Counted from the first letter of the stretch, positions 1-9,223 are shown. The stretch is 64,000 bases of DNA from Anaerostipes butyraticus (GCF_016586355.1 NZ_BLYI01000046.1:1-64000); one strand, 5' to 3'. The notes: generated by a model not told the origin, from the letters alone. Numbers and translations: made by a program.

Positions 1-146
1 TGGACACAGCAAAAACTAGTTTTGGATGCTTTTTGAAAGCCTGTCCCATACTGTGGACACAATAAAAGCTGATCCAGGAGGAGGAAATCCCAGGAGAAGA
101 GTGTGAAGGACTTCAGGAGATCAGTACAGGCTGCAGGTCTTAAAAC

Positions 147-575
147 TCAGGAAGTGGTTTTAACTGAAACCTCAGTAGTTTCTGCAACCAGCATGGAAGT
201 GCAGTGAGGACAGCGTGTGGCATCGGCTGCAATTTTGCTTTTGCAGAAAGGACAGGTTTTTGTTTCAGGAGCGGCAGGCGCTGCCTTGTGTCCGAGGGAT
301 GTCAGCTTGTTGATTACTTTCAGAAGACAAAATAATACGAAAGCCATAATCAGGAAATTGACCAGAGAAGAAATAAAAGAAGAAAAGAATCCGGCGATAT
401 CCTTCAGGGTGTAAATTTCTCCTCCTGTGAAAAAATTCAAAATAGGATAAATAAAATTATTTGTAAGAGATGTAACAAGATTTGAAAAAGCGCCGCCAAT
501 GATAACGCCGACAGCCATATCCATCATGTTTCCGCGCAGGGCAAAAGTTTTAAATTCTTCTATAAATTTTTTCAT
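147..575 (-). CDS. mscL: Large-conductance mechanosensitive channel with zinc-ribbon tail
   Basis: This is the MscL pore protein, which opens under membrane tension to release solutes during hypo-osmotic shock. The N-terminus MKKFIEEFKTFALRGNMMDM is the typical family start. Two membrane helices lie at about residues 15-45 and 65-90. After an Ala/Pro linker, the C-terminus carries a CPFC...CPHC zinc ribbon (Cys108, 111, 122, 125). That ribbon is absent from the E. coli protein but seen in some Clostridia. The length of 142 aa fits the family. The gene is monocistronic and divergent from the fatty-acid operon, with a sigma-A promoter on the minus strand at 626-655. Identification of the channel is secure; the role of the ribbon is unknown. 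Confidence 0.96.
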   Translation of the reverse strand: MKKFIEEFKTFALRGNMMDMAVGVIIGGAFSNLVTSLTNNFIYPILNFFTGGEIYTLKDIAGFFSSFISSLVNFLIMAFVLFCLLKVINKLTSLGHKAAPAAPETKTCPFCKSKIAADATRCPHCTSMLVAETTEVSVKTTS

Positions 576-625
576 AACAAAAATCCTTTCTTTTGTTTCT
601 CAGATGCATATAAATGAACGAAATT

Positions 626-655
626 ATTATAGAGCGGGAAAGGATAACTTTTCAA
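626..655 (-). promoter_or_regulatory. mscL promoter
   Basis: On the minus strand a TTGAAA box (plus-strand TTTCAA at 650-655) and a TATAAT box (ATTATA at 626-631) are separated by 18 bp. They lie about 50 bp upstream of the mscL start. Confidence 0.6.
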
Positions 656-871
656 TAAATATCAGGAAAAATATTCTGGATTCTCTGGAAGGAACCGGAG
701 GATCAATGAAGGATGCAGACAGAAAAAGAGACATGAAAAAACGGCCATTCAGCCAGAGTAAAAATCCATGACAGAATCGAAAGATGCAGGGACAGAAAAA
801 AGAGAGAGAAAACCTTAAGAATACAGCACACAATTAAGATAAATAATATAGTACAGAATGTCCAGATAGGC
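656..871. other. Gene-free stretch upstream of the fatty-acid promoters
   Basis: The spacer between mscL and acpP is about 420 bp. The mscL promoter is on its left and two acpP promoters are on its right. Between 656 and 871 I see no convincing gene, tRNA or strong hairpin; short open frames there have no ribosome-binding site. Confidence 0.5.
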
Positions 872-900
872 TTGCATAATTTCCCATTGCTTAGTATAAT
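872..900 (+). promoter_or_regulatory. Upstream fab operon promoter P1
   Basis: TTGCAT at 872-877 and a perfect TATAAT at 895-900 are spaced by 17 bp. This is a good sigma-A promoter about 95 bp upstream of acpP, and it lacks the palindrome seen in the next promoter. Confidence 0.6.
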
Positions 901-924
901 ATAGGAGTAATTTTACTGGTAAAC

Positions 925-954
925 TTGACAATCGGTGCCAGAAGAAGTTATACT
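925..954 (+). promoter_or_regulatory. Proximal fab operon promoter P2
   Basis: A perfect TTGACA at 925-930 and TATACT at 949-954 are spaced by 18 bp. The 3' end of the -10 box touches the 13-bp palindrome at 954-966, so a repressor bound there should block this promoter. Confidence 0.7.
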
Positions 955-968
955 TTGATAATCAAACT
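952..968 (+). promoter_or_regulatory. FabT-type operator
   Basis: The sequence ACTTTGATAATCAAACT holds a perfect TTTGAT-A-ATCAAA dyad (954-966) next to the -10 box of the acpP promoter. It matches the known binding site of FabT, the MarR-family repressor of streptococcal fatty-acid genes (core TTTGATTATCAAA). No fabT gene is in the window, so the regulator would be encoded elsewhere. The regulator identity is inferred from the site alone. Confidence 0.65.
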
Positions 969-995
969 AAATTGAATGTATGAAGGAGAAAGATT

Positions 996-1229
996 ATGTT
1001 AGAAAAGATGAAAGAAATCATTGCAGAGCAGTTAGGTGTAAGTGAAGATGAAGTTACATTAGAGGCTTCCTTCAAAGACGATCTGGACGCAGATTCTTTA
1101 GACTTATTCGAATTAGTTATGGCATTAGAAGAAGAATATGATGTTGAGATTCCATCTGATGATCTTACAGAACTGAATACTGTTGGAGATGTCATCAATT
1201 ACTTAAAAGACAAGGGCGTAGAAGACTAA
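996..1229 (+). CDS. acpP: Acyl carrier protein
   Basis: ACP carries the growing fatty acyl chain on a 4'-phosphopantetheine arm during type II fatty-acid synthesis in the cytoplasm. The 77-aa acidic protein has the [10 protein letters not shown] motif, whose Ser (about residue 36) is the attachment site. The start ATG at 996 follows GAAGGAG. It is the first gene of the operon. A strong hairpin terminator lies between it and fabD, which would let acpP transcripts exceed those of the enzymes. Identification is secure. Confidence 0.97.
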   Translation: MLEKMKEIIAEQLGVSEDEVTLEASFKDDLDADSLDLFELVMALEEEYDVEIPSDDLTELNTVGDVINYLKDKGVED

Positions 1230-1241
1230 GAAATTTGTAAG

Positions 1242-1276
1242 ATTGACTTATAACATATGTTATAAGTCAATTTTTT
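1242..1276 (+). terminator. Intra-operon terminator/attenuator between acpP and fabD
   Basis: A perfect 30-bp palindrome (1242-1271, arms ATTGACTTATAACAT / ATGTTATAAGTCAAT) is followed directly by a run of T to 1276. It has the form of an intrinsic terminator, though AT-rich, and no new promoter is obvious before fabD. Partial read-through is therefore likely. Confidence 0.7.
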
Positions 1277-1327
1277 GAAGCATATATTTTGAGATTCAAA
1301 ATAAATGAAATTGGCGAGGTGAGGATT

Positions 1328-2254
1328 ATGGGTAAAACCGTATTTATGTTTCCTGGACAGGGAGCGCAGTATGTAGGTATGGGAAAAGATTTCTATGATG
1401 CTTTTGACTGCAGCAAAGAAATCTTTGACAAGGCGAATGAGGTTCTGGATATTGATGTAAAGAAGCTTTGTTTTGAAGAAAATGAAGATATCAATATCAC
1501 TGAATTTACACAGGCGGCGATGGTCACAGCCAGCGTAGCAATTCTTAAGAAGCTGGAAGAGATGGGATTAAAAGCGGATATGGCAGCCGGACTGAGCCTT
1601 GGAGAATACTGTGCGCTGGTAGCAGGAAATGTTATGAGTTTCGAGGACGCTGTAAAAGTGGTAAGACAGAGAGGAATTCTGATGCAGGATACAGTTCCTG
1701 CGGGAGAAGGAGCTATGTCTGCGGTTCTTGGAATGAAAAAAGAAGAAATCGAAGCGGTTTTAGAAGGTGCAGAAGGAATCGTCACCATCGCGAATTATAA
1801 CTGCCCTGGACAGATTGTGATTTCCGGAGAGACACAGGCAGTGGCAAAGGCAGGAGAGGCTCTGAAAGAGGCAGGAGCAAGAAGAGTGCTTCCGCTGAAA
1901 GTAAGCGGACCATTTCATTCTCCGATGTTGAAACCAGCTGGAGAGAAACTGCTTGATGTACTTTCTGATGTAGAGGTAAAAGATCCGGAGATTCCATATG
2001 TTTCTAATACAACGGCAGAATTTGTCACATCAAAAGATGATGTAAAGGAATTGCTTGGAAGACAGGTTTATTCTTCTGTCCGCTGGGAACAATCTATAGA
2101 GAAAATGATTGCGGACGGAGCAGATACATTCATTGAAATCGGACCTGGAAAGACTTTATGCGGATTTATGCGTAAGATCGATCGAAGTGTAAAAGCAATT
2201 AATGTTGCGACAGTAGAAGATTTGGAAAAAGTAAAGGAGATCTTGGGATGTTAG
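1328..2254 (+). CDS. fabD: Malonyl-CoA:ACP transacylase
   Basis: FabD transfers malonyl groups from CoA to ACP to feed chain elongation. The 308-aa protein starts [17 protein letters not shown]. It has the nucleophile Ser in GLSLGEY (about residue 90; many homologues have GHSLG) and the catalytic His in SGPFHSPML. The ATG at 1328 is chosen over an in-frame start at 1289 because AGGTGAGG lies just before it and the family begins at MGKT. The stop overlaps the fabG start by 7 nt, which suggests translational coupling. Confidence 0.96.
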   Translation: MGKTVFMFPGQGAQYVGMGKDFYDAFDCSKEIFDKANEVLDIDVKKLCFEENEDINITEFTQAAMVTASVAILKKLEEMGLKADMAAGLSLGEYCALVAGNVMSFEDAVKVVRQRGILMQDTVPAGEGAMSAVLGMKKEEIEAVLEGAEGIVTIANYNCPGQIVISGETQAVAKAGEALKEAGARRVLPLKVSGPFHSPMLKPAGEKLLDVLSDVEVKDPEIPYVSNTTAEFVTSKDDVKELLGRQVYSSVRWEQSIEKMIADGADTFIEIGPGKTLCGFMRKIDRSVKAINVATVEDLEKVKEILGC

Positions 2255-2988
2255 AAGGTAAAGTTGCAGTAGTCACCGGAGCAAGCCGTGGAATCGGAAG
2301 AGAGGTAGCTCTCACGCTTGCAGGATACGGAGCAACCGTCATTGTCAATTACTGTGGATCCAAAGATAAGGCAGAAGCAGTTGTGGAAGAGATCACAGCA
2401 GCCGGAGGAAATGCCAAGGCATACCAGGGAGATGTGTCTGATTTCAATGTGGCAAAAGAGATGATGACTTCTGTAAAGAAAGAATTTGGATCAATCGATA
2501 TTCTTGTGAACAATGCGGGAATCACAAAAGATAACCTCATTATGAAAATGAGCGAAGAAGAATTTGATAAAGTCATTGAGGTTAATTTAAAGGGAGCCTT
2601 TAACTGCATGAAACATGTTTCAAGAATTATGCTGAAACAAAGATATGGTCATATTATCAATATGTCATCTGTTTCAGGCGTTATGGGAAATGCAGGACAG
2701 GTAAATTATTGTGCTTCAAAAGCTGGAATCATCGGTATGACGAAATCCCTGGCAAGGGAGCTGGGATCCAGAGGAATCACAGTGAACGCCATAGCTCCTG
2801 GATATATTCAGACGGAGATGACAGAGGTACTTCCGGATGATGTAAAAGAAAGCATTTTAGCAACGATTCCATTGAAACGCATGGGACAGACGAAAGATAT
2901 AGCAGAGACGGTTGCGTTCTTAGCTTCTGATAAAGCTGCGTATATTACAGGACAGACCATCGGTGTCGATGGCGGAATGGGAATGTAA
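2248..2988 (+). CDS. fabG: 3-oxoacyl-ACP reductase
   Basis: FabG reduces beta-ketoacyl-ACP to beta-hydroxyacyl-ACP with NADPH. The 246-aa short-chain dehydrogenase has the nucleotide-binding motif [10 protein letters not shown] at residues 10-19, NNAGIT near 90, a catalytic Ser in MSSVSG, and the YCASKAG Tyr-Lys pair near 151-155. It ends with the usual GGMGM tail. It overlaps fabD by 7 nt and sits 11 nt before fabF. Confidence 0.96.
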   Translation: MLEGKVAVVTGASRGIGREVALTLAGYGATVIVNYCGSKDKAEAVVEEITAAGGNAKAYQGDVSDFNVAKEMMTSVKKEFGSIDILVNNAGITKDNLIMKMSEEEFDKVIEVNLKGAFNCMKHVSRIMLKQRYGHIINMSSVSGVMGNAGQVNYCASKAGIIGMTKSLARELGSRGITVNAIAPGYIQTEMTEVLPDDVKESILATIPLKRMGQTKDIAETVAFLASDKAAYITGQTIGVDGGMGM

Positions 2989-2999
2989 AGGAGAAGAAC

Positions 3000-4244
3000 A
3001 TGAGAGATTTGAAAAGGGTTGTCGTTACCGGTATGGGTGCTATTACTCCGATTGGAAACAGTGTAGAAGAGTTCTGGAGCAGTGTGAAGGAACAGAAGAT
3101 CGGATTTGCTCCGATCACACATTTTGACGCATCAGAGTACAGGGCACATCTGGCAGCGGAAGTAAAAGATTTTGATCCGAAAAAATATATGGACAGAAAA
3201 TCTATCCGGAGAATGGAATTGTTCTCTCAGTATGCGGTAGCTGCCGCAAAAGAGGCAATTGAGGATTCCGGACTGGATTTGGAAAAAGAAGATCTGGCAA
3301 GGATTGGTGTTTCTGTTGGTTCCGGAATCGGAAGTCTTCAGATCATTGAAAGCACGACCAGACTGATTGATGAAAAAGGACCGAGGAGAATCAAGCCGAT
3401 GGCTGTGCCGATGATGATTTCCAACATGGCGGCGGGCAATGTTTCCATTGCATTTGGCCTGAGAGGAAAGAGCATCAATGTGGTGACTGCATGCGCCACA
3501 GGAACACAGTCCATAGGAGAAGCCTATCGTTCTATACAGATTGGAGAAGCGGATGTTATGGTGGCAGGAGGAACAGAAGCGGCTATCACTCCGGTAGCGG
3601 TTGGAGGTTTCGCTGCGCTGACAGCGTTAAGCTCTTCCGATGATCCTGAGAGAGCATCCATACCATTTGACAAAGAAAGAGACGGATTTGTCATTGGTGA
3701 AGGTGCGGGAGTCGTAGTACTTGAGACTCTGGAACATGCTCAGGCGAGAGGAGCAAAGATCCTGGCAGAGCTTGTAGGTTATGGCGCAACCAGTGATGCT
3801 TTCCATATTACTTCACCGGCTGAAGACGGCGAAGGGGCTGCAAGAGCCATGGAATTTGCTATGGAAGAAGCCGGTGTAAAACCGGAACAGATTGATTATA
3901 TCAATGCCCATGGAACGAGCACACATGCGAATGACCTTTTTGAGACAATGGCGATCAAAAAAGCGCTTGGAGACAGCGCTTACAAAGTAAAGATCAGTTC
4001 CACAAAATCTATGATCGGACATGGACTGGGAGCTGCAGGAGCCATTGAATTTATTACCTGCGTAAAATCAATCGAAGACAATTACATCCATCCGACGGTT
4101 GGATTAAAGGTTCCGGATGAAGAGTGTGATCTTGATTATACACTGGAGCCGGTAACAGATCGCGAAGTAAATTATGTTATGAGTAATTCCCTTGGATTTG
4201 GAGGACATAACGCGACGCTTCTTGTGAAGAAATTCGAAGGATAG
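3000..4244 (+). CDS. fabF: 3-oxoacyl-ACP synthase II
   Basis: FabF is the elongating condensing enzyme that joins malonyl-ACP to acyl-ACP. The 414-aa thiolase-fold protein has the active-site Cys in TACATGTQS (about residue 165) and catalytic His residues in NAHGTSTHAND and MIGHGLGAAGA. The frame opens MRDLKRVVVTGMGAITPIG, 11 nt after fabG. The initiating synthase FabH is not encoded in this cluster. Confidence 0.97.
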   Translation: MRDLKRVVVTGMGAITPIGNSVEEFWSSVKEQKIGFAPITHFDASEYRAHLAAEVKDFDPKKYMDRKSIRRMELFSQYAVAAAKEAIEDSGLDLEKEDLARIGVSVGSGIGSLQIIESTTRLIDEKGPRRIKPMAVPMMISNMAAGNVSIAFGLRGKSINVVTACATGTQSIGEAYRSIQIGEADVMVAGGTEAAITPVAVGGFAALTALSSSDDPERASIPFDKERDGFVIGEGAGVVVLETLEHAQARGAKILAELVGYGATSDAFHITSPAEDGEGAARAMEFAMEEAGVKPEQIDYINAHGTSTHANDLFETMAIKKALGDSAYKVKISSTKSMIGHGLGAAGAIEFITCVKSIEDNYIHPTVGLKVPDEECDLDYTLEPVTDREVNYVMSNSLGFGGHNATLLVKKFEG

Positions 4245-4258
4245 GAGGATCCGTAAAT

Positions 4259-4699
4259 ATGAAAATCGAAGAAATGAAGGAATTGATACAGGCGGTATCA
4301 GATTCAGAAGTAGATGAGTTTAAATACAGTGATGAAAAATGCTCTGTCCGCATCATGAAAAATAAGACACAGGTTGTTGCAGCGGAAGCTGTTCCGGCGG
4401 CAGCGGCAGCACCTGCTCCGGCAGCTGCGCCTGCGGCACCGGAAGAAAAAGAACCTGAAGTTGAAGGAAATCAGGTAAAAGCACCGCTTGTTGGTACATT
4501 CTACGCGGCTCCGTCTGAAGGAGCAGATCCGTTTGTATCTGTCGGAGACACTGTAAAGAAAGGACAGGTCATCGGAATCGTAGAGGCAATGAAACTTATG
4601 AATGAAGTAGAAAGCGATTATGACGGAACAGTAGCTGAAATCCTTGTAGAAAACGGTGAGATGGTAGAATACGGACAGCCATTGATCGTGGTCAAATAA
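4259..4699 (+). CDS. accB: Biotin carboxyl carrier protein of acetyl-CoA carboxylase
   Basis: AccB carries biotin between the carboxylase and carboxyltransferase halves of acetyl-CoA carboxylase. The 146-aa protein has an N-terminal assembly region, an Ala/Pro-rich flexible linker (about residues 42-62) and a C-terminal biotinyl domain. The attachment motif EAMKLMNE has Lys as the biotinylated residue. It lies between fabF and fabZ, as in other Firmicute fab clusters. Confidence 0.97.
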   Translation: MKIEEMKELIQAVSDSEVDEFKYSDEKCSVRIMKNKTQVVAAEAVPAAAAAPAPAAAPAAPEEKEPEVEGNQVKAPLVGTFYAAPSEGADPFVSVGDTVKKGQVIGIVEAMKLMNEVESDYDGTVAEILVENGEMVEYGQPLIVVK

Positions 4700-4713
4700 A
4701 AAGGGGGCATATC

Positions 4714-5139
4714 ATGTTAATGGACATTAAAGATATTATGAACACGATTCCCCACAGAAGTCCTTTTCTGCTGGTTGACCGTGTAGAAGAAATGGAAACC
4801 GGAAAACGTATTTTGGCAAAGAAATGTGTTACATATAACGAGCCTTTTTTTGCAGGACATTTTCCTCAGGAACCGGTTATGCCGGGTGTCCTGATCATTG
4901 AGGCACTGGCTCAGGCCGGCGCGATCTGTGTACTTTCTGATGAAGCAAACAAAGGGAAGATCGCATTTCTCGGTGGTGTAAACAAAGCAAAATTCCGCGG
5001 CAAAGTTGTTCCGGGAGATGTGCTGTCTCTGGAAGTTGAGATCATTAAGGTCAAAGGACCGGTTGGTGTCGGAAAAGGAACGGCCAAAGTAGACGGAAAA
5101 GTTGTTGCATCTGGGGAAATCACATTTATGATTGGATAA
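4714..5139 (+). CDS. fabZ: 3-hydroxyacyl-ACP dehydratase
   Basis: FabZ removes water from beta-hydroxyacyl-ACP to give trans-2-enoyl-ACP. The hot-dog-fold protein of 141 aa has the catalytic His in AGHFPQEPVMPGVL and the Glu in LIIEALAQ. The ATG at 4714 follows an AAGGGGG site; a second ATG at 4720 is also possible. The cluster has no enoyl-ACP reductase, so the next step must be encoded elsewhere. Confidence 0.95.
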   Translation: MLMDIKDIMNTIPHRSPFLLVDRVEEMETGKRILAKKCVTYNEPFFAGHFPQEPVMPGVLIIEALAQAGAICVLSDEANKGKIAFLGGVNKAKFRGKVVPGDVLSLEVEIIKVKGPVGVGKGTAKVDGKVVASGEITFMIG

Positions 5140-5155
5140 GAGAGGGTGTCGATAT

Positions 5156-6523
5156 ATGTTTAAAAAGATACTAATCGCAAACAGAGGTGAGATTGCAGTA
5201 CGAATCATCCGTGCCTGTCGTGAGATGGATATCATGTCTGTAGCCATCTGCTCGGAAGCAGATAAAGACGCTCTGCATGCTCAGCTGGCAGATGAGACTG
5301 TCTGTATCGGGCCGGCTCCGGCTAAAGACAGTTATCTGGATATGGAGCGTGTCGTAGGAGCAGCAATGGCAGTTGGCGCTGATGCGATTCATCCGGGATT
5401 TGGTTTCCTGTCAGAAAACAGTAAATTCGTACGGATGTGTGAAAAATGCAATATCACATTCATCGGACCTTCTGCTGAGATCATCGATAAGATGGGAAAT
5501 AAATCTGAGGCAAGGAAGACGATGATGGAAGCAGGCGTTCCTGTTGTTCCGGGAACGAAAGATGCCGTTTATGAAGCAGAAGAAGGCAAAAAAATCGCGG
5601 ATGAGATGGGATATCCGGTTATGATCAAGGCTTCTGCCGGAGGCGGAGGAAAGGGTATGCGTGTATGCTACTCCTCTGATGAATTCGTGCATACATTTGA
5701 AACAGCAAAACTGGAGGCAGAGAACGCTTTTGGAGACGGAACCATGTATATTGAAAAATATATTGAGGATCCAAGGCATATTGAGTTCCAGATTCTTGCG
5801 GACAAATATGGAAATGCCATTCATCTGGGAGAACGTGACTGCTCCATTCAGAGAAGACATCAGAAACTTATTGAAGAATCTCCTTCACCGGCAATCGATG
5901 AAGAGACAAGAGAAAGAATGGGAAAAATTGCCGTCAAGGCAGCGAAGGCAGCTGGATATTACAGTGCCGGAACCATTGAGTTTCTGAGAGACAAGCATGG
6001 AGAATTCTATTTTATTGAGATGAATACAAGAATTCAGGTAGAGCATCCGGTAACAGAGTGGGTTACAGGAATCGATCTGATTCGTGAGCAGATCCGCATC
6101 GCAGCCGGGCAGCCGCTGACTTACAGCCAGGATGATATCCAGGTACGCGGCCATGCGATTGAGGTACGTATCAATGCCGAAGATACAGAACATGATTTCC
6201 GCCCGAGCCCTGGAACTGTAACAAATGTACATTTTCCGGGAGGCAAGGGAGTCAGAATTGATTCAGCTCTGTTTGCAGGCTATGAGATTCCGCCATACTA
6301 TGATTCCATGGTGGCGAAACTGATCGTATACGATAAGAACCGGCAGCTTGCTTTAAGAAAGCTCAGAAACGCTTTAGGAGAAGTTGTACTGGAAGGAATT
6401 AAGACGAACATCGATTATCAGTATGAGATCATCAACGATCCGGATTTTATCGCGGGAAATGTGGATACCGGATTTATTGAGAGATTTCAGAAGGCAAGGG
6501 AAGAGAAGTCGGAGGATGAATAA
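5156..6523 (+). CDS. accC: Acetyl-CoA carboxylase, biotin carboxylase subunit
   Basis: AccC uses ATP and bicarbonate to carboxylate the biotin on AccB. The 455-aa ATP-grasp enzyme starts [20 protein letters not shown]. It has the glycine-rich ATP loop [11 protein letters not shown], the EFQILAD segment, and the [16 protein letters not shown] active-site region. The ATG at 5156 with GAGAGGGTG upstream matches the family start; an earlier in-frame ATG inside fabZ (5132) adds eight unrelated residues. Confidence 0.97.
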   Translation: MFKKILIANRGEIAVRIIRACREMDIMSVAICSEADKDALHAQLADETVCIGPAPAKDSYLDMERVVGAAMAVGADAIHPGFGFLSENSKFVRMCEKCNITFIGPSAEIIDKMGNKSEARKTMMEAGVPVVPGTKDAVYEAEEGKKIADEMGYPVMIKASAGGGGKGMRVCYSSDEFVHTFETAKLEAENAFGDGTMYIEKYIEDPRHIEFQILADKYGNAIHLGERDCSIQRRHQKLIEESPSPAIDEETRERMGKIAVKAAKAAGYYSAGTIEFLRDKHGEFYFIEMNTRIQVEHPVTEWVTGIDLIREQIRIAAGQPLTYSQDDIQVRGHAIEVRINAEDTEHDFRPSPGTVTNVHFPGGKGVRIDSALFAGYEIPPYYDSMVAKLIVYDKNRQLALRKLRNALGEVVLEGIKTNIDYQYEIINDPDFIAGNVDTGFIERFQKAREEKSEDE

Positions 6524-6525
6524 CA

Positions 6526-7410
6526 ATGCCATTAAAAGAAATGTTTAAGAAGCGGACTTTAACGCCGCAGGAGAAAAAACAGGCAGAACGAATCCGTAAA
6601 GCGAAAGACACTCTGTTAGAATATCAGGTGCCGGAAGGGCTGTTCCAGAAATGCAGCAGCTGCGGAAAGCCTGTGTATAACGAAGATATCATTGAAAATT
6701 ATTACATTTGTCCTTACTGTGGAAGTTATTTCAGAGTACGTCCGAGAAACCGAATTGCTATGGTGCTGGACAAAGGAACTTTCCAGGAATGGGATGAAAG
6801 AATGGAAACTTCAGATCCATTGAACTTTCCGGGTTACAAGAAGAAACTGGAACGTCAGAAATCTGTAACGAATATGGATGAGGCCGTTATCACTGGAAAA
6901 GGTGAAATCGGAGGCAAAGAAGTTGTGATCGCCGTTATGGGAGCTGATTTCATGATGGGAAGCATGGGAGAAGTAGTAGGAGAAAAGATCACCCGTGCAG
7001 TTGAGAGAGCAACAGAGATGAGGCTTCCGGTCATTATTTTCACATGTTCCGGAGGAGCCAGAATGCAGGAAGGAATCATTTCTCTGATGCAGATGGCAAA
7101 GACTTCAGCAGCTCTTCGAAAACATGATGAGGCCGGTCTCCTTTATATTACGGTTCTTACAGATCCGACTACAGGCGGTGTCACTGCAAGTTTTGCCATG
7201 CTTGGTGATGTCATCCTGGCTGAGCCGGGAGCGCTGGTTGGATTCGCAGGACCTAGGGTTATCGAGCAGACCATCGGACAGAAGCTGCCGGAAGGATTCC
7301 AGAGATCAGAATTTCTGCTGGAGCATGGATTTGTTGATAAAATCGTGGAACGTAAAAATCTTCGCAAAGTATTGAATACGATTATAAGGAGTTGTGAATA
7401 TGAGCAGTAA
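6526..7410 (+). CDS. accD: Acetyl-CoA carboxylase carboxyltransferase subunit beta
   Basis: AccD is half of the carboxyltransferase that moves CO2 from biotin to acetyl-CoA. The 294-aa protein has an N-terminal zinc ribbon (CSSCGKPV then CPYCGSY, about residues 43-67) and a crotonase-like domain with [12 protein letters not shown]. It begins 2 nt after accC and overlaps the start region of accA, consistent with equal production of both halves. Confidence 0.96.
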   Translation: MPLKEMFKKRTLTPQEKKQAERIRKAKDTLLEYQVPEGLFQKCSSCGKPVYNEDIIENYYICPYCGSYFRVRPRNRIAMVLDKGTFQEWDERMETSDPLNFPGYKKKLERQKSVTNMDEAVITGKGEIGGKEVVIAVMGADFMMGSMGEVVGEKITRAVERATEMRLPVIIFTCSGGARMQEGIISLMQMAKTSAALRKHDEAGLLYITVLTDPTTGGVTASFAMLGDVILAEPGALVGFAGPRVIEQTIGQKLPEGFQRSEFLLEHGFVDKIVERKNLRKVLNTIIRSCEYEQ

Positions 7411-8191
7411 TTTTACACCTTGGGAGAGGGTGGAAATATCCCGATCACCGGAACGCCCAACCAGCCTTGATTACATTTCTACGATTTTTGACCGTTATAT
7501 GTCTCTTCATGGAGACCGTCTCTATGGGGATGACAAAGCTGTCGTAGGAGGACTGGCTTCCATCGGTGGAAGAGCAGTTACAGTCATTGGACAGCAGAAA
7601 GGACGTTCCACAAAAGAAAATATTATGAGGAATTTCGGAATGCCTCTGCCGGAAGGATATCGAAAATCTCTGCGTCTGATGCGCCAGGCAGAAAAATTCC
7701 ACAGACCGATCATTCTGTTTGTGGATACTCCGGGTGCTTTCTGCGGAATCGAAGCAGAAGAGCGGGAAGTAGGAGAAGCAATCGCAAGAAATCTGTTTGA
7801 AATGTCAAATATGAAAGTGCCGATTCTTTCTATTATGATCGGAGAAGGCGGAAGCGGAGGAGCCATTGCCATGGCAGTGGGAAATGAAGTGTGGAGCATG
7901 GAAAATGCGACATATTCTGTTTTGTCTCCGGAAGGTTTTGCTGCAATTCTCTGGAAAGATGGAAACCGTGCTTCAGAAGCGGCAAAAGTAATGAAGATTA
8001 CGGCCCAGGATCTGAAAGAACTTGGTGTTGTGGAAGAAGTAATTGAAGAACAGGAACCGGCGTGCATTGATAATATTCTGGAAATTTCTGAAAAAATGAA
8101 AGGCATGATCTGTGATTTCCTGGAGAGATACGATAAAATGACTCCGGAGCAGATTGTTAATCAGAGATATGAAAGATTCCGTAAATTCTGA
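7400..8191 (+). CDS. accA: Acetyl-CoA carboxylase carboxyltransferase subunit alpha
   Basis: AccA is the partner of AccD. The 263-aa protein has the crotonase-type core with [16 protein letters not shown] and [16 protein letters not shown]. The start at ATG 7400 is preferred over GTG 7394 because AAGGAG (7386-7391) is 8 nt from the ATG but only 2 nt from the GTG. It is shorter at the N-terminus than the E. coli form, as in other Firmicutes. It is the last gene of the operon, and a strong terminator follows. Confidence 0.95.
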   Translation: MSSNFTPWERVEISRSPERPTSLDYISTIFDRYMSLHGDRLYGDDKAVVGGLASIGGRAVTVIGQQKGRSTKENIMRNFGMPLPEGYRKSLRLMRQAEKFHRPIILFVDTPGAFCGIEAEEREVGEAIARNLFEMSNMKVPILSIMIGEGGSGGAIAMAVGNEVWSMENATYSVLSPEGFAAILWKDGNRASEAAKVMKITAQDLKELGVVEEVIEEQEPACIDNILEISEKMKGMICDFLERYDKMTPEQIVNQRYERFRKF

Positions 8192-8230
8192 TTAAAAGGA
8201 ATAAGGATCATTTAATACAGTTTGATAAAA

Positions 8231-8271
8231 GACAAAAAAAGTTCAGACATGATGTCTGAACTTTTTTTGTC
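8231..8271. terminator. Bidirectional terminator between accA and the DeoR gene
   Basis: A near-perfect palindrome has arms GTTCAGACAT / ATGTCTGAAC (8241-8261), flanked by seven A on the left and seven T on the right. It serves both accA (plus) and the convergent DeoR gene, whose stop is at 8274-8276. Confidence 0.9.
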
Positions 8272-8273
8272 TT

Positions 8274-9041
8274 TTACACATCTACCAGAATAACGTTTGT
8301 CATTTCACTGATGGAATCATAGATTGGTTTTGGAAGATCGCTGTCGGTGATGAAATAATCGATATCTCTCCAGCTCGCGTACTGGATCAAAGCGGAAGTT
8401 GACGCTTTGGAACTGTCAGAGATAACAACATTTAATTTGGAGTTAGGGATAATAGCCTGTTTTGTCTGAGCATCTGCAAAAGCAGAAACCGCCGGACCTT
8501 TATGCTGTTCAAATCCGTTAGTTCCAAGGAAAGAAACAGCGACTTTCAGATTGTTGATAAAGTTAGTTGCCTGGAATCCTTCTGCGGACATATTGCCGGA
8601 GTTCAGCTGCCCTCCGGTTATGATCGTTGTGTTGTCACTGTTGATCAGAACATTGGCAGCGCTTAAAGAACAAGTGACGATCGTACATCCGGAACGCTGA
8701 CTCAACAATTTTGCCATATGAACGATCGTACTCCCGGCGTCCAGGTAAATAACTCCTGTCGGCGGGATAAAATCCAGGGCTTTTTCACAAAGCTTGATTT
8801 TAATATCTGCATCTTTATTAATTCTTGTTTCTATCGGAACAGTTCCAAATTCATACATGGAAGTTGCACCGCCGTGACTTCTCTGTGCAGCGCCGATTTC
8901 GTTCAGATAAGACAAATCGCGGCGGATCGTCTCGCGGGAAACCTGAAATTGTTCAGCCAGCTGTCCGATTTTCACACTGCCGTTGTCATGCAGCAGTTTT
9001 AGTATCTCTTTTTGCCGCTCAGCGGCGATCAATTTGCCCAT
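8274..9041 (-). CDS. DeoR/GlpR-family transcriptional regulator
   Basis: This is a sugar-phosphate-responsive repressor of 255 aa. The N-terminal winged helix reads ERQKEILKLLHDNGSVKIGQ followed by VSRETIRRDLSYLNE (about residues 8-50). The C-terminal sugar-phosphate-binding domain has YLDAGSTIVHMAKLL and ITGGQLN. It is divergent from the hxlB-dhaK-mtlD-hxlA operon, with a spacer of about 200 bp that contains promoters for both and repeated CACAAAATG-like motifs. It is therefore the likely local regulator. The effector is unknown; a phosphorylated intermediate of that pathway is the natural guess. Confidence 0.9.
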   Translation of the reverse strand: MGKLIAAERQKEILKLLHDNGSVKIGQLAEQFQVSRETIRRDLSYLNEIGAAQRSHGGATSMYEFGTVPIETRINKDADIKIKLCEKALDFIPPTGVIYLDAGSTIVHMAKLLSQRSGCTIVTCSLSAANVLINSDNTTIITGGQLNSGNMSAEGFQATNFINNLKVAVSFLGTNGFEQHKGPAVSAFADAQTKQAIIPNSKLNVVISDSSKASTSALIQYASWRDIDYFITDSDLPKPIYDSISEMTNVILVDV

Positions 9042-9071
9042 ATAGTATCTCCTTCCTGATATTATAAGTTT

Positions 9072-9100
9072 ATTTTACAGCATGTGAATGCACAGGTCAA
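9072..9100 (-). promoter_or_regulatory. Promoter of the DeoR gene
   Basis: On the minus strand TTGACC (9095-9100) and TAAAAT (9072-9077) are 17 bp apart, about 30 bp upstream of the ATG. Confidence 0.55.
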
Positions 9101-9131
9101 CGTGTACAATTCCCGATTACCCTCAAAAAGT

Positions 9132-9223
9132 CACAAAATGCAACATTAATATTGACAAATGTGGCAAAATGAATTATTATAACATCATAAAACAACAAAA
9201 TAACACATAAAATCACACGAAAA
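9132..9223 (+). promoter_or_regulatory. hxl operon promoter with repeated operator-like motifs
   Basis: A perfect TTGACA (9152-9157) and TATTAT (9175-9180) are spaced by 17 bp. Short repeats of the type CACAAAATG occur at 9132 and as GGCAAAATG inside the spacer. They recur as a run after the -10 box (ACAAAATAA, ACATAAAAT, ACACGAAAATG at about 9190-9223) with a period near 10-11 bp. Direct-repeat operators of this kind are known for DeoR-family repressors; that this DeoR protein binds them is inference. Confidence 0.55.

Noticed and set aside
1-146. Two similar TGGACACAGCAAAAACT / TGGACACAATAAAAGCT stretches at the window start
   Set aside because: Could be an insertion-sequence end or a short tandem repeat, but the left context is missing and no transposase is visible.
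4717-5247. 176-residue open frame opposite fabZ and accC
   Set aside because: Antisense to two clearly real genes, no ribosome-binding site, and composition typical of a shadow frame.
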